64,000 nt of DNA from Tateyamaria omphalii (GTDB lineage Bacteria; Pseudomonadota; Alphaproteobacteria; Rhodobacterales; Rhodobacteraceae). This document shows positions 52,255 through 61,639 of the stretch, piece after piece. Made by a program: the position numbers and the translations under genes. The stretch is taken from the NCBI RefSeq assembly GCF_019802125.1, contig NZ_JAHVHT010000002.1, positions 496,001 through 560,000 of the forward strand, given 5' to 3'. How positions within the stretch are numbered: position 1 is the first letter of the stretch; each line of letters begins with the position of its first letter. Under the pieces are notes generated by a model. The model saw nothing but the letters and a program-made list of their open reading frames with translations. It did no database searches and had not been told where the DNA came from.

Positions 52255-55200
52255 ATGCGCCACATGATCGTTGCACTATGTGCTGTGCTGTGGGCCATTG
52301 CGGCATGGGGTCAGAATGCCATCCCCGATCATCGATACGTTGTGACGCGGGACATGGATTTCTTCGGCGCGGACCGTACGGCCTTGTTCGACACCACCTT
52401 CGATGCCTGTGTCCGCGCGTGCAGTGCGGATGAAGCGTGCGTGGCTTTCACATTCAACGATCGCTCAAACGCCTGTTTCCCCAAGTCGGACATCACCGAC
52501 CGGCAACCCTATGCCGGGGCCCGGTCCGCCACACGTATCCCGCTGGTCCCCGCGTTCCGGGCGGCTGCGCAGCAACGGGCGGAGGCGCTGGACTTGCCAG
52601 AAGATGACTTTGCCGCCGCGCTTGCGCTTGGCACTGACATGGGGCTGCGCTTTGCGCTGTCTGGTGAAACGGTCGATGAACTGCTTGCTGCCTCTCGCGC
52701 AGCGTGGGAGCGCGGCAATCGGGCAGAGGCGCTGCGCTGGATCGGGTCTGCCGTGGCGCTGACGGATGCGCCGGATCTTTGGGTGCGCTATGCCTATATC
52801 GCGCTGCGTCTGGATGATGGCGTGTCCACGTCCCAGCGCCGCCGCGCGCGGGCAGAGGCGGTGCCCGCGGCCCTCAATGGCTACCTGCGTGCTGACACGG
52901 CGGGGGGTCAGGCAAGCGCCCTGCAAACGCTCGCGGAGGCACTCGAACGCAACAATCGGGGCCGCGACATGATCGACGCGCTGCGGCTCGCCCAGTCCAT
53001 CCAGCCCCGCGATGACACCGCCCGCGCGCTGGACGAGGCTATTGGCAAGTACGGCTTCCGCATTGTCGAGCATCAGGTGGACAATGACAGCGCCGCGCCA
53101 CGCATCTGCGCGACCTTCTCCGAACCGCTGGTGCAGGCGGGTGTCGACTACGAACCCTTCGTGCGCACCGCGATACCGGGCCTCGTCGTGGCGGCCGATG
53201 GGCGCGACCTGTGTATCGACGGCGTGTCCCACGGCGCGCGCTACACGGTGACCTTCCGGTCCGGCCTGCCCGCCGAAAGTGGGGAAGTCTTGGCCAAGGA
53301 TGTCAGTCTTGACCTCTATGTTCGCGACCGTTCCCCTGTGGTGCGCTTTCCCGGGCGCGGCTACGTCCTGCCGCGCGGCGCGGGACCCAGCGTTCCGATT
53401 GAAACCGTCAACGTGAACGAGGTTGATCTGGTTCTCAGCCGCGTCAGCGACCGCAACCTCGTGCAATCCCTGCGCCGCGATTTCTTTGCCCGGCCCCTGT
53501 CGCAATGGCAGATGGCAGAGTTCACCGGCGACATCGCGGAAGAGTTCTGGCGCGGCACGGGCGAGGTTCAGAACGAGCTGAACACCGAAATGCGCACCCG
53601 CCTGCCGTTGGAAGAGGCGCTGGCCGACCAGCCGCCCGGTGTCTATGTGCTGTCGGCGCGCGAGCCGGGGCGCGATCCATACGACGTGGCTGCGGCGACG
53701 CAGTGGTTCGTGCTGTCCGATCTGGGGCTGTCCACATGGCAAGGCAATGACGGGCTGACCGCCTCTGTCCGTGCGCTCAGCGATGCAGGCGCGGTCGCGG
53801 GCGCCACCGTGCACCTGATTTCGCAAGCCAATGCGGTGCTGGGCACCACGCAGACGGATGCCGACGGCTTTGCGCAGTTTGATGCCGGGCTGACGCGCGG
53901 ACGTGGTTCGGCCCGCCCGGCCATGGTGCAGGTCGAAACGGCGGACGACTTCGTCTTCCTGCCCCTGACCGATGCAGCCTTTGACCTGTCGGATCGCGGG
54001 GTCAAGGGGCGCCCGCCCGCGCCGCCCATCGACCTGTTCCTGACCACCGACCGCGGGGCGTACCGGCCCGGTGCGACGATCCACATGACGGCACTTGCAC
54101 GCGATGCCCGCGCGCAGGCCATCACCGGTCTGCCGCTGACCGTGATCCTCAGCCGTCCGGACGGAGTGGAATACAGCCGTACCATCAGTGCACAGGGCCA
54201 AAGCGGGGGGCATGTGGTTTCGCTGCCCCTCGGATTGGCGGTGCCGCGCGGCACATGGCGGATCGAGGTCAAGGGCGATTTGAACGCCCCAGCGCTCGCC
54301 ACCCGCACCGTGCTGGTGGAGGATTTTATTCCCGACCGCATCGACGTCACGCTGACCTCCGACGATGCGCCCCTCTCCCTGCGCGCTCCGGCCGTCGTTG
54401 ATGTGGATGCCCAGTATCTCTTTGGCGCACCGGGCGCGAACCTAGTTGTCGAGGGAGACGTGCAGGTGCAGCGCCGCGCCGGGATGGCGGAGCATCCGGG
54501 CTACCGCTTTGGTCGCCACGATGCAGCCTTTTCCCCGCAGCGCCGCTATGTGCAGGGCGGGCGCACCGATGCGCAGGGCCGCTTCCGCCTGTCGTTGCCA
54601 TGGCCCGATTTGATCGCCGAAGATGTGCTGCTTGAAGCCATTGCCACCGTCCGCGTTTCCGACAGTGGCGGACGCCCGGTCGAACGCACCCTGACCCGAC
54701 CCATCGCGCCACAAGGGCCGGTGATCGGGATCAAACCCGGTTTCGAGGATGTGCTGCCCGAAGGGTCTACGGCCAGTTTCCAGGTCATCGCCGTGGGTGC
54801 CCCGAACGACGTGCCGGTCACATGGACCGTCAACCGGATCGAGACGCGCTATCAATGGTATCAGCTCTACGGCAACTGGAACTGGGAGCCGGTCACCCGC
54901 CGCATCCGCGTGGGGCAGGGCAATGCGGTTCTGGGTGAAGCGCCCATCGACATCAGTACGCCCACCGAATGGGGCGACTACGAGTTGGTGATCGAAAGCA
55001 CCGAAGGTGTTTACACCGCCAGCTCCGTCAGCTTCGCCTCGGGCTGGTATGGCGCGACGGATGGCAGTGACACGCCGGACCGGCTCGGGCTGTCACTGGA
55101 TGCCGAACGCTACAGCGTAGGCGACACGGCCCAATTGCGCATCACGCCGCCCCATGACGGGGTTGCCCTGATTTCCGTTCTGTCGGGCCATGTCATCTCG

Positions 55201-57642
55201 CGCCAGGCCGTGCCGGTCACGGCCGGCGAAACGGTGATCCCGCTTGACGTGACCGAAGACTGGGGCACCGGAGTATATGTCACAGCGTCAGTGTTGCGCA
55301 GCGGCGATTCGACAGGGCCAAATCCAGACCGCGTCCTCGGCCTCGCCCACGCCGCCATCGATCCTGCGGAAAAGGCGCTGTCCGTCTCCATCGACGCGCC
55401 TGTCGAGACCGACGGTCATCCCGGCACGACTGAGGTCTCGGTGCAGGTCGATGGCCTCAAAGGCGCAGCAGGATACGTCACACTGGCTGCGGTCGACGTT
55501 GGCATCCTCAACCTGACCGGTTTCGAGCCACCGAACCCGCAAGACCACTATTTCGGTCAGCGCCGCCTCGGCGTTGACTTGCGCGACGTCTATGGCCGCC
55601 TGATCGATGGAGAAAGCGGCGCGCTGGGTGCCGTGCGCTCGGGCGGCGATGCGGGCAATGCCATGCAACGGCAAGGGCCACCGCCGATCGAGGCGGTGAT
55701 GGCCGCATTCTCCGGCCCTGTCGCGGTCGGTGCAGATGGGCGCGCGCAGGTGACGATCCCGCGCCCGGCCTTCAACGGAACGATCCGGCTGATGGCAGTG
55801 GCATGGTCGGAGCAGGGCGTGGGGCAAGCGACAACGGACATGGTTGCGCGCGATCCGGTTGTGATCTCGGCGGCATTGCCACGCTTTCTCGCGCCCGATG
55901 ATCAAAGCCGTCTGCAACTGGAATTCGTCCATGCAGCGGGCGCGTCGGGGGAGATGCCGCTTGCGGTGACGGCTACGGGCATTTCCGTTGGCAGTGCTCC
56001 GACCACCGTCGCTTTGGCAGAGGGTGGCACCGTGCGCGTCGCATTGCCGTTGACAGTGGATGCGGTCGGCGACCACCAGATAAAAGTAGCACTCACCACT
56101 CCTGACGGAACCGTATTGCGCAAGGATCTGACACTTGGCGTGCGCTCCAACGATCCGACGATTGCGACCACGCAGCGCCTGTCGCTGGCGGCGGGTGAAG
56201 CGCTGACGTTCGACGACAATGTCTTTGCCAACCTGCGCCCCGGCAGCGCGCGGGCCACTCTGGCGGCGGGACCACTGGCACGGTTCGACATGCCGGGCCT
56301 GCTGCGCCAGCTTGACCGCTACCCCTATGGCTGTACGGAGCAGATCACCTCGGCCGCTTTGCCGCTGCTCTATGTGCCGCGCACGGCGCAGGCGGCCGGG
56401 CTGAACGACATCGACACGCGGATTGATGGTGCCATCGCCCGTGTCCTGACCCGGCAGGCCAGCAACGGGGCCTTTGGCCTCTGGCGGGCGCAGTCCGGGG
56501 ATTTCTGGCTCGACGCCTATGTCACGGATTTCCTGCTTCGGGCGCAGGACCAAGGGCATGAGGTGCCCGACCGCGCCCTGCGTCTCGCCCTCGACAACCT
56601 GCGCAACAGGATCAACTACGCCCCGGATTTCGATCAGGGCGGAGAGGACATCGCCTACGCCCTCATGGTTCTGGCCCGCGCCGGATCGGCGTCGATTGGG
56701 GACCTGCGCTACTACGCGGACACCAAGACCGACGCGCTGTCGACACCGCTTGCACGGGCACAGCTTGGCGCGGCCCTGGCCAGCTACGGCGAACAGACCC
56801 GCGCGGATCGACTGTTTGGGCTAGCGGAAGCGCTTGCCATCCGCTCCGGCAACGAGGGGTCCCGATGGCGCGCGGACTACGGCACACCCCTGCGGGATGC
56901 GGCTGGCCTCCTGCACCTCGCGGCTGAGGCGGGCAGCACACGGGTTGACCAGGCGCGGCTGGCGGCCTCCATCACCGCCAATCGCGGCGGCTATTCCACG
57001 CAGGAAGCCGCGCAGGTGCTGATGGCGGCGCAAGCCTTGCGCAGCGGGGCAGGTACGCCTGTCCTGTCGGTGGATGACACACCGATGTCCGGTCCCGTCG
57101 TGCAAAACCGCGCCGCGGGCGATGCACCATCGACGATCCGCAACATCTCGGGCACTGCGCAGGATGTGACGCTGACCACCTACGGCGTGCCCACCGTTGC
57201 ACCGGAGGCGGGCGGCTACGGCTATAGCATCACACGCTCCGCCTACTCCATGGAAGGTACGCCTGCGGACGGGCCGTGGCGCATCGGCGAACGTCGCGTG
57301 ATCGTGCTGACCATCACCCCGTTCGAAGAGGTCGGCGCGCGGCTGATCGTCGACGATCCCCTGCCCGCAGGGATCGAAATCGACAATCCGCGCCTCATCC
57401 GTTCAGGCGATGTGTCGGGTCTGGATTGGCTGGAACAGGTAAACACGGAACATGCCGAATTCCGGTCGGATCGCTTCCTTGCGGCCGTGAACCACACCGG
57501 TTCAAACGCATTCCGCCTTGCCTACATCGCGCGCGCGGTCAGCCCGGGCGACTTCCACCACCCAGCCGCTTTGGTCGAGGATATGTACCGCGCGGAATAC
57601 CGCGCCGTCACCGACACGGGGCGCACGGTCGTGACCGAATGA
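52255..57642 (+). CDS. Bacterial alpha-2-macroglobulin with N-terminal PAN/apple domain
   Basis: This 1795-residue exported protein has a signal peptide (about 1-20) and an N-terminal Cys-rich PAN/apple-like domain (about 40-100, ACVRACSADEACVAFTF). The MG repeats of alpha-2-macroglobulins follow. The thioester motif is at Cys1360-Gln1363 (YPYGCTEQIT), followed by the helical TED region. It traps proteases in the periplasm and protects the envelope. There is no lipobox, so it is probably soluble. ATG 52255 has GGGAGG upstream. pbpC follows in an ATGA overlap, the same pairing as in E. coli yfhM-pbpC. Confidence 0.93.
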   Translation: MRHMIVALCAVLWAIAAWGQNAIPDHRYVVTRDMDFFGADRTALFDTTFDACVRACSADEACVAFTFNDRSNACFPKSDITDRQPYAGARSATRIPLVPAFRAAAQQRAEALDLPEDDFAAALALGTDMGLRFALSGETVDELLAASRAAWERGNRAEALRWIGSAVALTDAPDLWVRYAYIALRLDDGVSTSQRRRARAEAVPAALNGYLRADTAGGQASALQTLAEALERNNRGRDMIDALRLAQSIQPRDDTARALDEAIGKYGFRIVEHQVDNDSAAPRICATFSEPLVQAGVDYEPFVRTAIPGLVVAADGRDLCIDGVSHGARYTVTFRSGLPAESGEVLAKDVSLDLYVRDRSPVVRFPGRGYVLPRGAGPSVPIETVNVNEVDLVLSRVSDRNLVQSLRRDFFARPLSQWQMAEFTGDIAEEFWRGTGEVQNELNTEMRTRLPLEEALADQPPGVYVLSAREPGRDPYDVAAATQWFVLSDLGLSTWQGNDGLTASVRALSDAGAVAGATVHLISQANAVLGTTQTDADGFAQFDAGLTRGRGSARPAMVQVETADDFVFLPLTDAAFDLSDRGVKGRPPAPPIDLFLTTDRGAYRPGATIHMTALARDARAQAITGLPLTVILSRPDGVEYSRTISAQGQSGGHVVSLPLGLAVPRGTWRIEVKGDLNAPALATRTVLVEDFIPDRIDVTLTSDDAPLSLRAPAVVDVDAQYLFGAPGANLVVEGDVQVQRRAGMAEHPGYRFGRHDAAFSPQRRYVQGGRTDAQGRFRLSLPWPDLIAEDVLLEAIATVRVSDSGGRPVERTLTRPIAPQGPVIGIKPGFEDVLPEGSTASFQVIAVGAPNDVPVTWTVNRIETRYQWYQLYGNWNWEPVTRRIRVGQGNAVLGEAPIDISTPTEWGDYELVIESTEGVYTASSVSFASGWYGATDGSDTPDRLGLSLDAERYSVGDTAQLRITPPHDGVALISVLSGHVISRQAVPVTAGETVIPLDVTEDWGTGVYVTASVLRSGDSTGPNPDRVLGLAHAAIDPAEKALSVSIDAPVETDGHPGTTEVSVQVDGLKGAAGYVTLAAVDVGILNLTGFEPPNPQDHYFGQRRLGVDLRDVYGRLIDGESGALGAVRSGGDAGNAMQRQGPPPIEAVMAAFSGPVAVGADGRAQVTIPRPAFNGTIRLMAVAWSEQGVGQATTDMVARDPVVISAALPRFLAPDDQSRLQLEFVHAAGASGEMPLAVTATGISVGSAPTTVALAEGGTVRVALPLTVDAVGDHQIKVALTTPDGTVLRKDLTLGVRSNDPTIATTQRLSLAAGEALTFDDNVFANLRPGSARATLAAGPLARFDMPGLLRQLDRYPYGCTEQITSAALPLLYVPRTAQAAGLNDIDTRIDGAIARVLTRQASNGAFGLWRAQSGDFWLDAYVTDFLLRAQDQGHEVPDRALRLALDNLRNRINYAPDFDQGGEDIAYALMVLARAGSASIGDLRYYADTKTDALSTPLARAQLGAALASYGEQTRADRLFGLAEALAIRSGNEGSRWRADYGTPLRDAAGLLHLAAEAGSTRVDQARLAASITANRGGYSTQEAAQVLMAAQALRSGAGTPVLSVDDTPMSGPVVQNRAAGDAPSTIRNISGTAQDVTLTTYGVPTVAPEAGGYGYSITRSAYSMEGTPADGPWRIGERRVIVLTITPFEEVGARLIVDDPLPAGIEIDNPRLIRSGDVSGLDWLEQVNTEHAEFRSDRFLAAVNHTGSNAFRLAYIARAVSPGDFHHPAALVEDMYRAEYRAVTDTGRTVVTE

Positions 57643-59591
57643 AGCGTCCGCATCGCCTGTTCTTTGCTACCGCAGCGTTCATGCTTGCGGCGGCCAGCCT
57701 GCACGACGCATGGGACGCGTGGGTGGACCGCACCGTCCTGCCTGCAACGCTGACCGAAACGTCGGTCGAGATGCGGGATCGTGACGGCCACCTCATGCGG
57801 GCCTTTGCCGTCGAGGATGGTCGGATCAGGCTGTCGGTGCCGCGCGGAGGTGTCGATCCAAGGCTCCCGGACATGCTGATTGCCTATGAAGACAAGCGCT
57901 TCTATCGCCACAACGGGGTCGATGGGTGGGCGATGCTGCGCGCCGTTGGTCAGGCCGTGCGATCGGGCCGCGTGGTTTCTGGTGGCTCGACCCTGACCAT
58001 GCAGCTCGCAAGGATACTGGAAAACTCCGGCACCGGTTCCGTCTCGGGCAAGTTGCGGCAGATGCGCGTGGCCTGGGCGTTGGAGCGGCAGATGGGCAAG
58101 GACGACATCCTGCATCTCTATTTGCAGCACGCCCCGTACGGAGGTCGGATCGAAGGCGTGCGCAGTGCGACGTTCACATGGTTCGGAAAGGAACCGCACC
58201 GGCTGACAGAGGCCGAAGCGGCCCTGCTGGTCGCCCTGCCGCAAGCGCCCGAAGCGCGGCGACCCGACCGCCATGCCGACGCCGCGCGCGTGGCAAGAGA
58301 CCGCGTGCTGGCGCGTGTTGGTGCCGATCCATCCCGCACGCCTGTACCTAAAGAGGCCCGGCCGCTACCACGCCTTGCACCGCATCATGCCGACGCCTTG
58401 CGCAAGGACACGCCCGAGGCACGCCGCTTCGACACCACTCTCTCGGCGCCGGTGCAGCGCAGCATGTCTCGGCTCGCCAGATTGCACAGCCTGCGCATGG
58501 CGCGGGGCACATCGCTGGCGATCATGGTCATGGATCACACGACCGGAGAGGCTATCGCCCGCGTTGGCTCACCCGAATATACGGATGCGGATGGTCAGCC
58601 GGGTTTCATCGACATGACGCGTGCAAAACGCAGCCCCGGATCGACACTGAAACCCGTGATCTATGCGCTCGCCTTTGACCGGGGCCTGGCGCATCCCGAA
58701 ACTGTCTTTGCCGACCGGCCCACCCGGTTCGGTGCCTACGCCCCGCAGAACTTCGACGGTGTCTTTCGCGGAGACATCACCGCGCGGCAGGCGCTGACCC
58801 TGTCACTCAACATCCCGCCCGTTGCGCTTACGGATGCGCTGGGGCCCGAACGGCTGATGGCCGCGCTGCGCGCCTTTGGCGCCGACCCCAAACTGCCTGG
58901 CGGGAAGGCTGGCCTTGCGGTTGCGCTCGGTGGGGTTGGCCTCAGCCTCGAAGATCTGGTGAAGGTTTATGGGCATCTGGCGGCACCGGATGCGCCGAAG
59001 ATCGCGCCGCGCGTCGCTTGGCAGGTCGGTGACATCCTGCGCGGGATTGCTCCGCCACCCGGGGCACCTGCGGGGCTCGCTTACAAGACAGGCACGTCCT
59101 ACGGGCATCGCGACGCCTGGGCCATTGGGTATGACGGGCAGCATGTTATCGGTGTGTGGATGGGGCGCCCCGATGGCACACCTGTGCCCGGGGCGTTTGG
59201 CGGCGCACACGCGGCCCCCATCCTGTTCGAAGCCTTCGGGCGGTTGAAGCCGCAACTCACTCCAGCCCCACCGCCGCCGCCCGACACGCTCCTGCTGGCG
59301 ACGGCGGACCTGCCGCCAAACTTGCGCCGGTTCGGACAGACGATGGATCAGGCAACGCAGCCCAAGATGGTCTTTCCGCCGGACGGCGCGGTGCTGGCCC
59401 AATCGGAAACAGTGGTAATAGTGGCCGGAGGCACGCTGCCGCTGACGGTGCTGGTCAACGGGGCCGTGGTGACAACACACGCCGCGCGGCGTGAGGTTGA
59501 TATCGGGGCGCTCGCGCCAGGGTTTTCGGACATATCGGTCATAGATGCGCTGGGCCGCTCCACCCGGTCCGCCATTCGCGTAGAACCGTAG
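57639..59591 (+). CDS. pbpC: Penicillin-binding protein 1C (PbpC)
   Basis: This 650-residue bifunctional peptidoglycan synthase has an N-terminal membrane anchor (about 8-25) and a glycosyltransferase domain with Glu84 in YEDKRFYRHNG and GGSTLTMQLAR. The transpeptidase domain has SxxK at Ser335-Lys338 (SPGSTLKP), SLN and KTG (YKTGTSYGHRDAW). The C-terminal PBP1C domain (FPPDGAVLAQ, PLTVLVNG) is present. It repairs peptidoglycan after protease or other damage, with the alpha-2-macroglobulin guarding it. Start ATG 57639 overlaps the upstream stop. Confidence 0.94.
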   Translation: MKRPHRLFFATAAFMLAAASLHDAWDAWVDRTVLPATLTETSVEMRDRDGHLMRAFAVEDGRIRLSVPRGGVDPRLPDMLIAYEDKRFYRHNGVDGWAMLRAVGQAVRSGRVVSGGSTLTMQLARILENSGTGSVSGKLRQMRVAWALERQMGKDDILHLYLQHAPYGGRIEGVRSATFTWFGKEPHRLTEAEAALLVALPQAPEARRPDRHADAARVARDRVLARVGADPSRTPVPKEARPLPRLAPHHADALRKDTPEARRFDTTLSAPVQRSMSRLARLHSLRMARGTSLAIMVMDHTTGEAIARVGSPEYTDADGQPGFIDMTRAKRSPGSTLKPVIYALAFDRGLAHPETVFADRPTRFGAYAPQNFDGVFRGDITARQALTLSLNIPPVALTDALGPERLMAALRAFGADPKLPGGKAGLAVALGGVGLSLEDLVKVYGHLAAPDAPKIAPRVAWQVGDILRGIAPPPGAPAGLAYKTGTSYGHRDAWAIGYDGQHVIGVWMGRPDGTPVPGAFGGAHAAPILFEAFGRLKPQLTPAPPPPPDTLLLATADLPPNLRRFGQTMDQATQPKMVFPPDGAVLAQSETVVIVAGGTLPLTVLVNGAVVTTHAARREVDIGALAPGFSDISVIDALGRSTRSAIRVEP

Positions 59592-59596
59592 ACCGC

Positions 59597-61639
59597 CTAT
59601 CGCCGTCCTTCGCGCAGCCATGCCCCGATGATGAAACCCGATGCCAGCAGCAACACGAGCCATGGCGGCAGCAGTCCCATCTGGCGGACGTCCTGTGTCT
59701 CGTACGCGCCGCGCGGTGTGATTCCGATCCAGCCGCGACCAGCGGCAGGCCGACCCTCGCGCACCGTGCGGATGCGGGGTGTTCCGTCTTCGAGGCGCAG
59801 AATACCGCCCCGGGTGCCTTCGACCCGTGCTGCCAAAACATCGCCAGTTGCGATGGTGGCTTCAAATTCCTTGGGTGCAGCGGGCCCAAGGCCGATGACC
59901 GTCTCCGCTTCGCCGTTTTGTAGGCGGTAAAGGCCAATCTCCGGACCTTCGTGCCGCGCTTCGAACCGCCCGGGGCCGGCTTCTGTCATCTCCAACTCGA
60001 CCACATTGCCGGAGGGGTCAGTGATGGTCACTGGCGGCACGGTGTCTGACAGGGTGCGCCGTTCGATCCGCATGGACTGCCCCGTGGCGGTCGCGGTCAG
60101 CGCCTCTTCCTCAAGCTCGGGTTCTTTCATCATCCAGTGAGCCAGACGACGCAGCAGTTCCAGTTGCGGCCCACCGCCTTCGTAGCCCCGGTTCCAGAGC
60201 CATGCATGATCCGACGCCAGCAGCGCCACGCGCCCTTCCTCGACCCGGTCAAGGATCAGGAGTGGACGGCCATCGACCCCCTCCATCACGACATTGCCTG
60301 CCTGTGCATCTACTTCGATCTGGCGCAACCAGCGACCCCAATCGCCCGCCTCGGGCAGACCTGTGGTGACAGGGTGCTTTTCACCAATCTCGGATACGGT
60401 TGGGCGGTATGCTTCCTCGAGCACCCGCGCAGATGGTTGGGCGGGCATGACCGAACCAAGCGGTGAGCGATAAAGACTGTCCGCGCTGGCAAAGTCCGGC
60501 CCTGCCGCCACCAGCACGGCACCCCCGTCGCGGATGTAGCGCGCCACATTGTCGAGGTAGAGCGCAGGCAGGATGCCGCGGCGTTTGTAGCGGTCAAAGA
60601 TGATCAGATCGAAATCGTCGATCTTTTCCAGAAACAACTCGCGGGTCGGAAAGGCGATCAGGGACAACTCGCCCACAGGCACCCCGTCCTGTTTTTCGGG
60701 CGGGCGCAGGATGGTGAAGTGGACAAGGTCCACCGAGCTGTCGGACTTGAGCAGGTTCCGCCACGTGCGTCCCCCGGCATGGGGCTCGCCCGACACAAGA
60801 AGCACGCGCAACCGGTCCCGCACACCATTCATCTGGATCAGGGCGGTGTTGTTGCGGTCCGTCAGCTCGCCCTCGGCTTCCGGCACCGTGAACTGGATCA
60901 CATTGCGGCCCCCGTGGGGGAGGCTAATGGGCAGTTCGATATCCTCGCCCGTGCGCACGTTAAATCGCTGGGGTGGCGCACCATCGACGGATATGTCGAG
61001 CGGGGCCAGATCTGTCCCCGCGGGGACAGCACCCATGTCCTCGATCCGCAGGGTGAGGGTGACGGGTTCGCCGATGATGGCAAAGGCGGGTGCGTTCTTG
61101 ACCAGCAGGCGGCGGTCCCAATCGGTTTCACGCCCGGTCAGCAACAGGTGCAACGGCGCGGGCAGATCAAGGGGCAGGTCGGCGTCGTGCACCTGTCCAT
61201 CACTCAGCGCAATCAGCCCAGCCACACGCGCACGGGGCTCTTCCGCCAGCGCATCGGACAGAGCGCTCATCAGGCGCGTGCCCGCGTCTTCTTCGCCATC
61301 TGGGACGGTGATCCGGCGCACTTCGGTATTCTCTCGTGCCGCCAGCGCAGTTTCCAGCGTGTCAGCTGCACCGGTGGTCTGATCGGCGCGGTCGTTGAGG
61401 CGTTGGCTGGCACTTTCGTCTTCGGCCAGGATCACGATGTCGGTGAGCGGTGCGCGGTCTTCCTGTTGCAGAGACGGCCCTGCCAGCGCGGCCAGCACAA
61501 CCAGCGCTGCCATGCCACGCAGGGCCCAGCCGTTCAGTCCCCGGATCAAGGCCAACACAACACCGGTTACGGCCAATGCGGCAACAACGGCCAATATCGG
61601 CCACGGAAGGAGCGGATCGAAAAGGATGGTCCCAGTCAT
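59597..61639 (-). CDS. Large membrane protein with glutamine-amidotransferase-like middle (COG5426-like)
   Basis: This 680-residue protein has N-terminal transmembrane helices (about 9-55), a long extracytoplasmic or cytoplasmic middle and one C-terminal helix (about 655-675). The middle includes a segment (LRVLLVSGEPHAGGRTWRNLLKSD, LFLEKIDDFDLIIFDRYKRRGILP) that resembles the class I glutamine amidotransferase-like fold of COG5426 proteins. It starts in a 3-base-offset ATGA overlap with the upstream DUF4159-type gene (ATG 61639; stop 61636), so they are coupled. Function unknown; both are likely linked to MoxR/VWA-type systems. Confidence 0.7.
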   Translation of the reverse strand: MTGTILFDPLLPWPILAVVAALAVTGVVLALIRGLNGWALRGMAALVVLAALAGPSLQQEDRAPLTDIVILAEDESASQRLNDRADQTTGAADTLETALAARENTEVRRITVPDGEEDAGTRLMSALSDALAEEPRARVAGLIALSDGQVHDADLPLDLPAPLHLLLTGRETDWDRRLLVKNAPAFAIIGEPVTLTLRIEDMGAVPAGTDLAPLDISVDGAPPQRFNVRTGEDIELPISLPHGGRNVIQFTVPEAEGELTDRNNTALIQMNGVRDRLRVLLVSGEPHAGGRTWRNLLKSDSSVDLVHFTILRPPEKQDGVPVGELSLIAFPTRELFLEKIDDFDLIIFDRYKRRGILPALYLDNVARYIRDGGAVLVAAGPDFASADSLYRSPLGSVMPAQPSARVLEEAYRPTVSEIGEKHPVTTGLPEAGDWGRWLRQIEVDAQAGNVVMEGVDGRPLLILDRVEEGRVALLASDHAWLWNRGYEGGGPQLELLRRLAHWMMKEPELEEEALTATATGQSMRIERRTLSDTVPPVTITDPSGNVVELEMTEAGPGRFEARHEGPEIGLYRLQNGEAETVIGLGPAAPKEFEATIATGDVLAARVEGTRGGILRLEDGTPRIRTVREGRPAAGRGWIGITPRGAYETQDVRQMGLLPPWLVLLLASGFIIGAWLREGRR

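Noticed and set aside
52465-54213. Minus-strand 582-codon frame under the alpha-2-macroglobulin gene
   Set aside because: Shadow of a clear gene, with no start signal or recognised domain.
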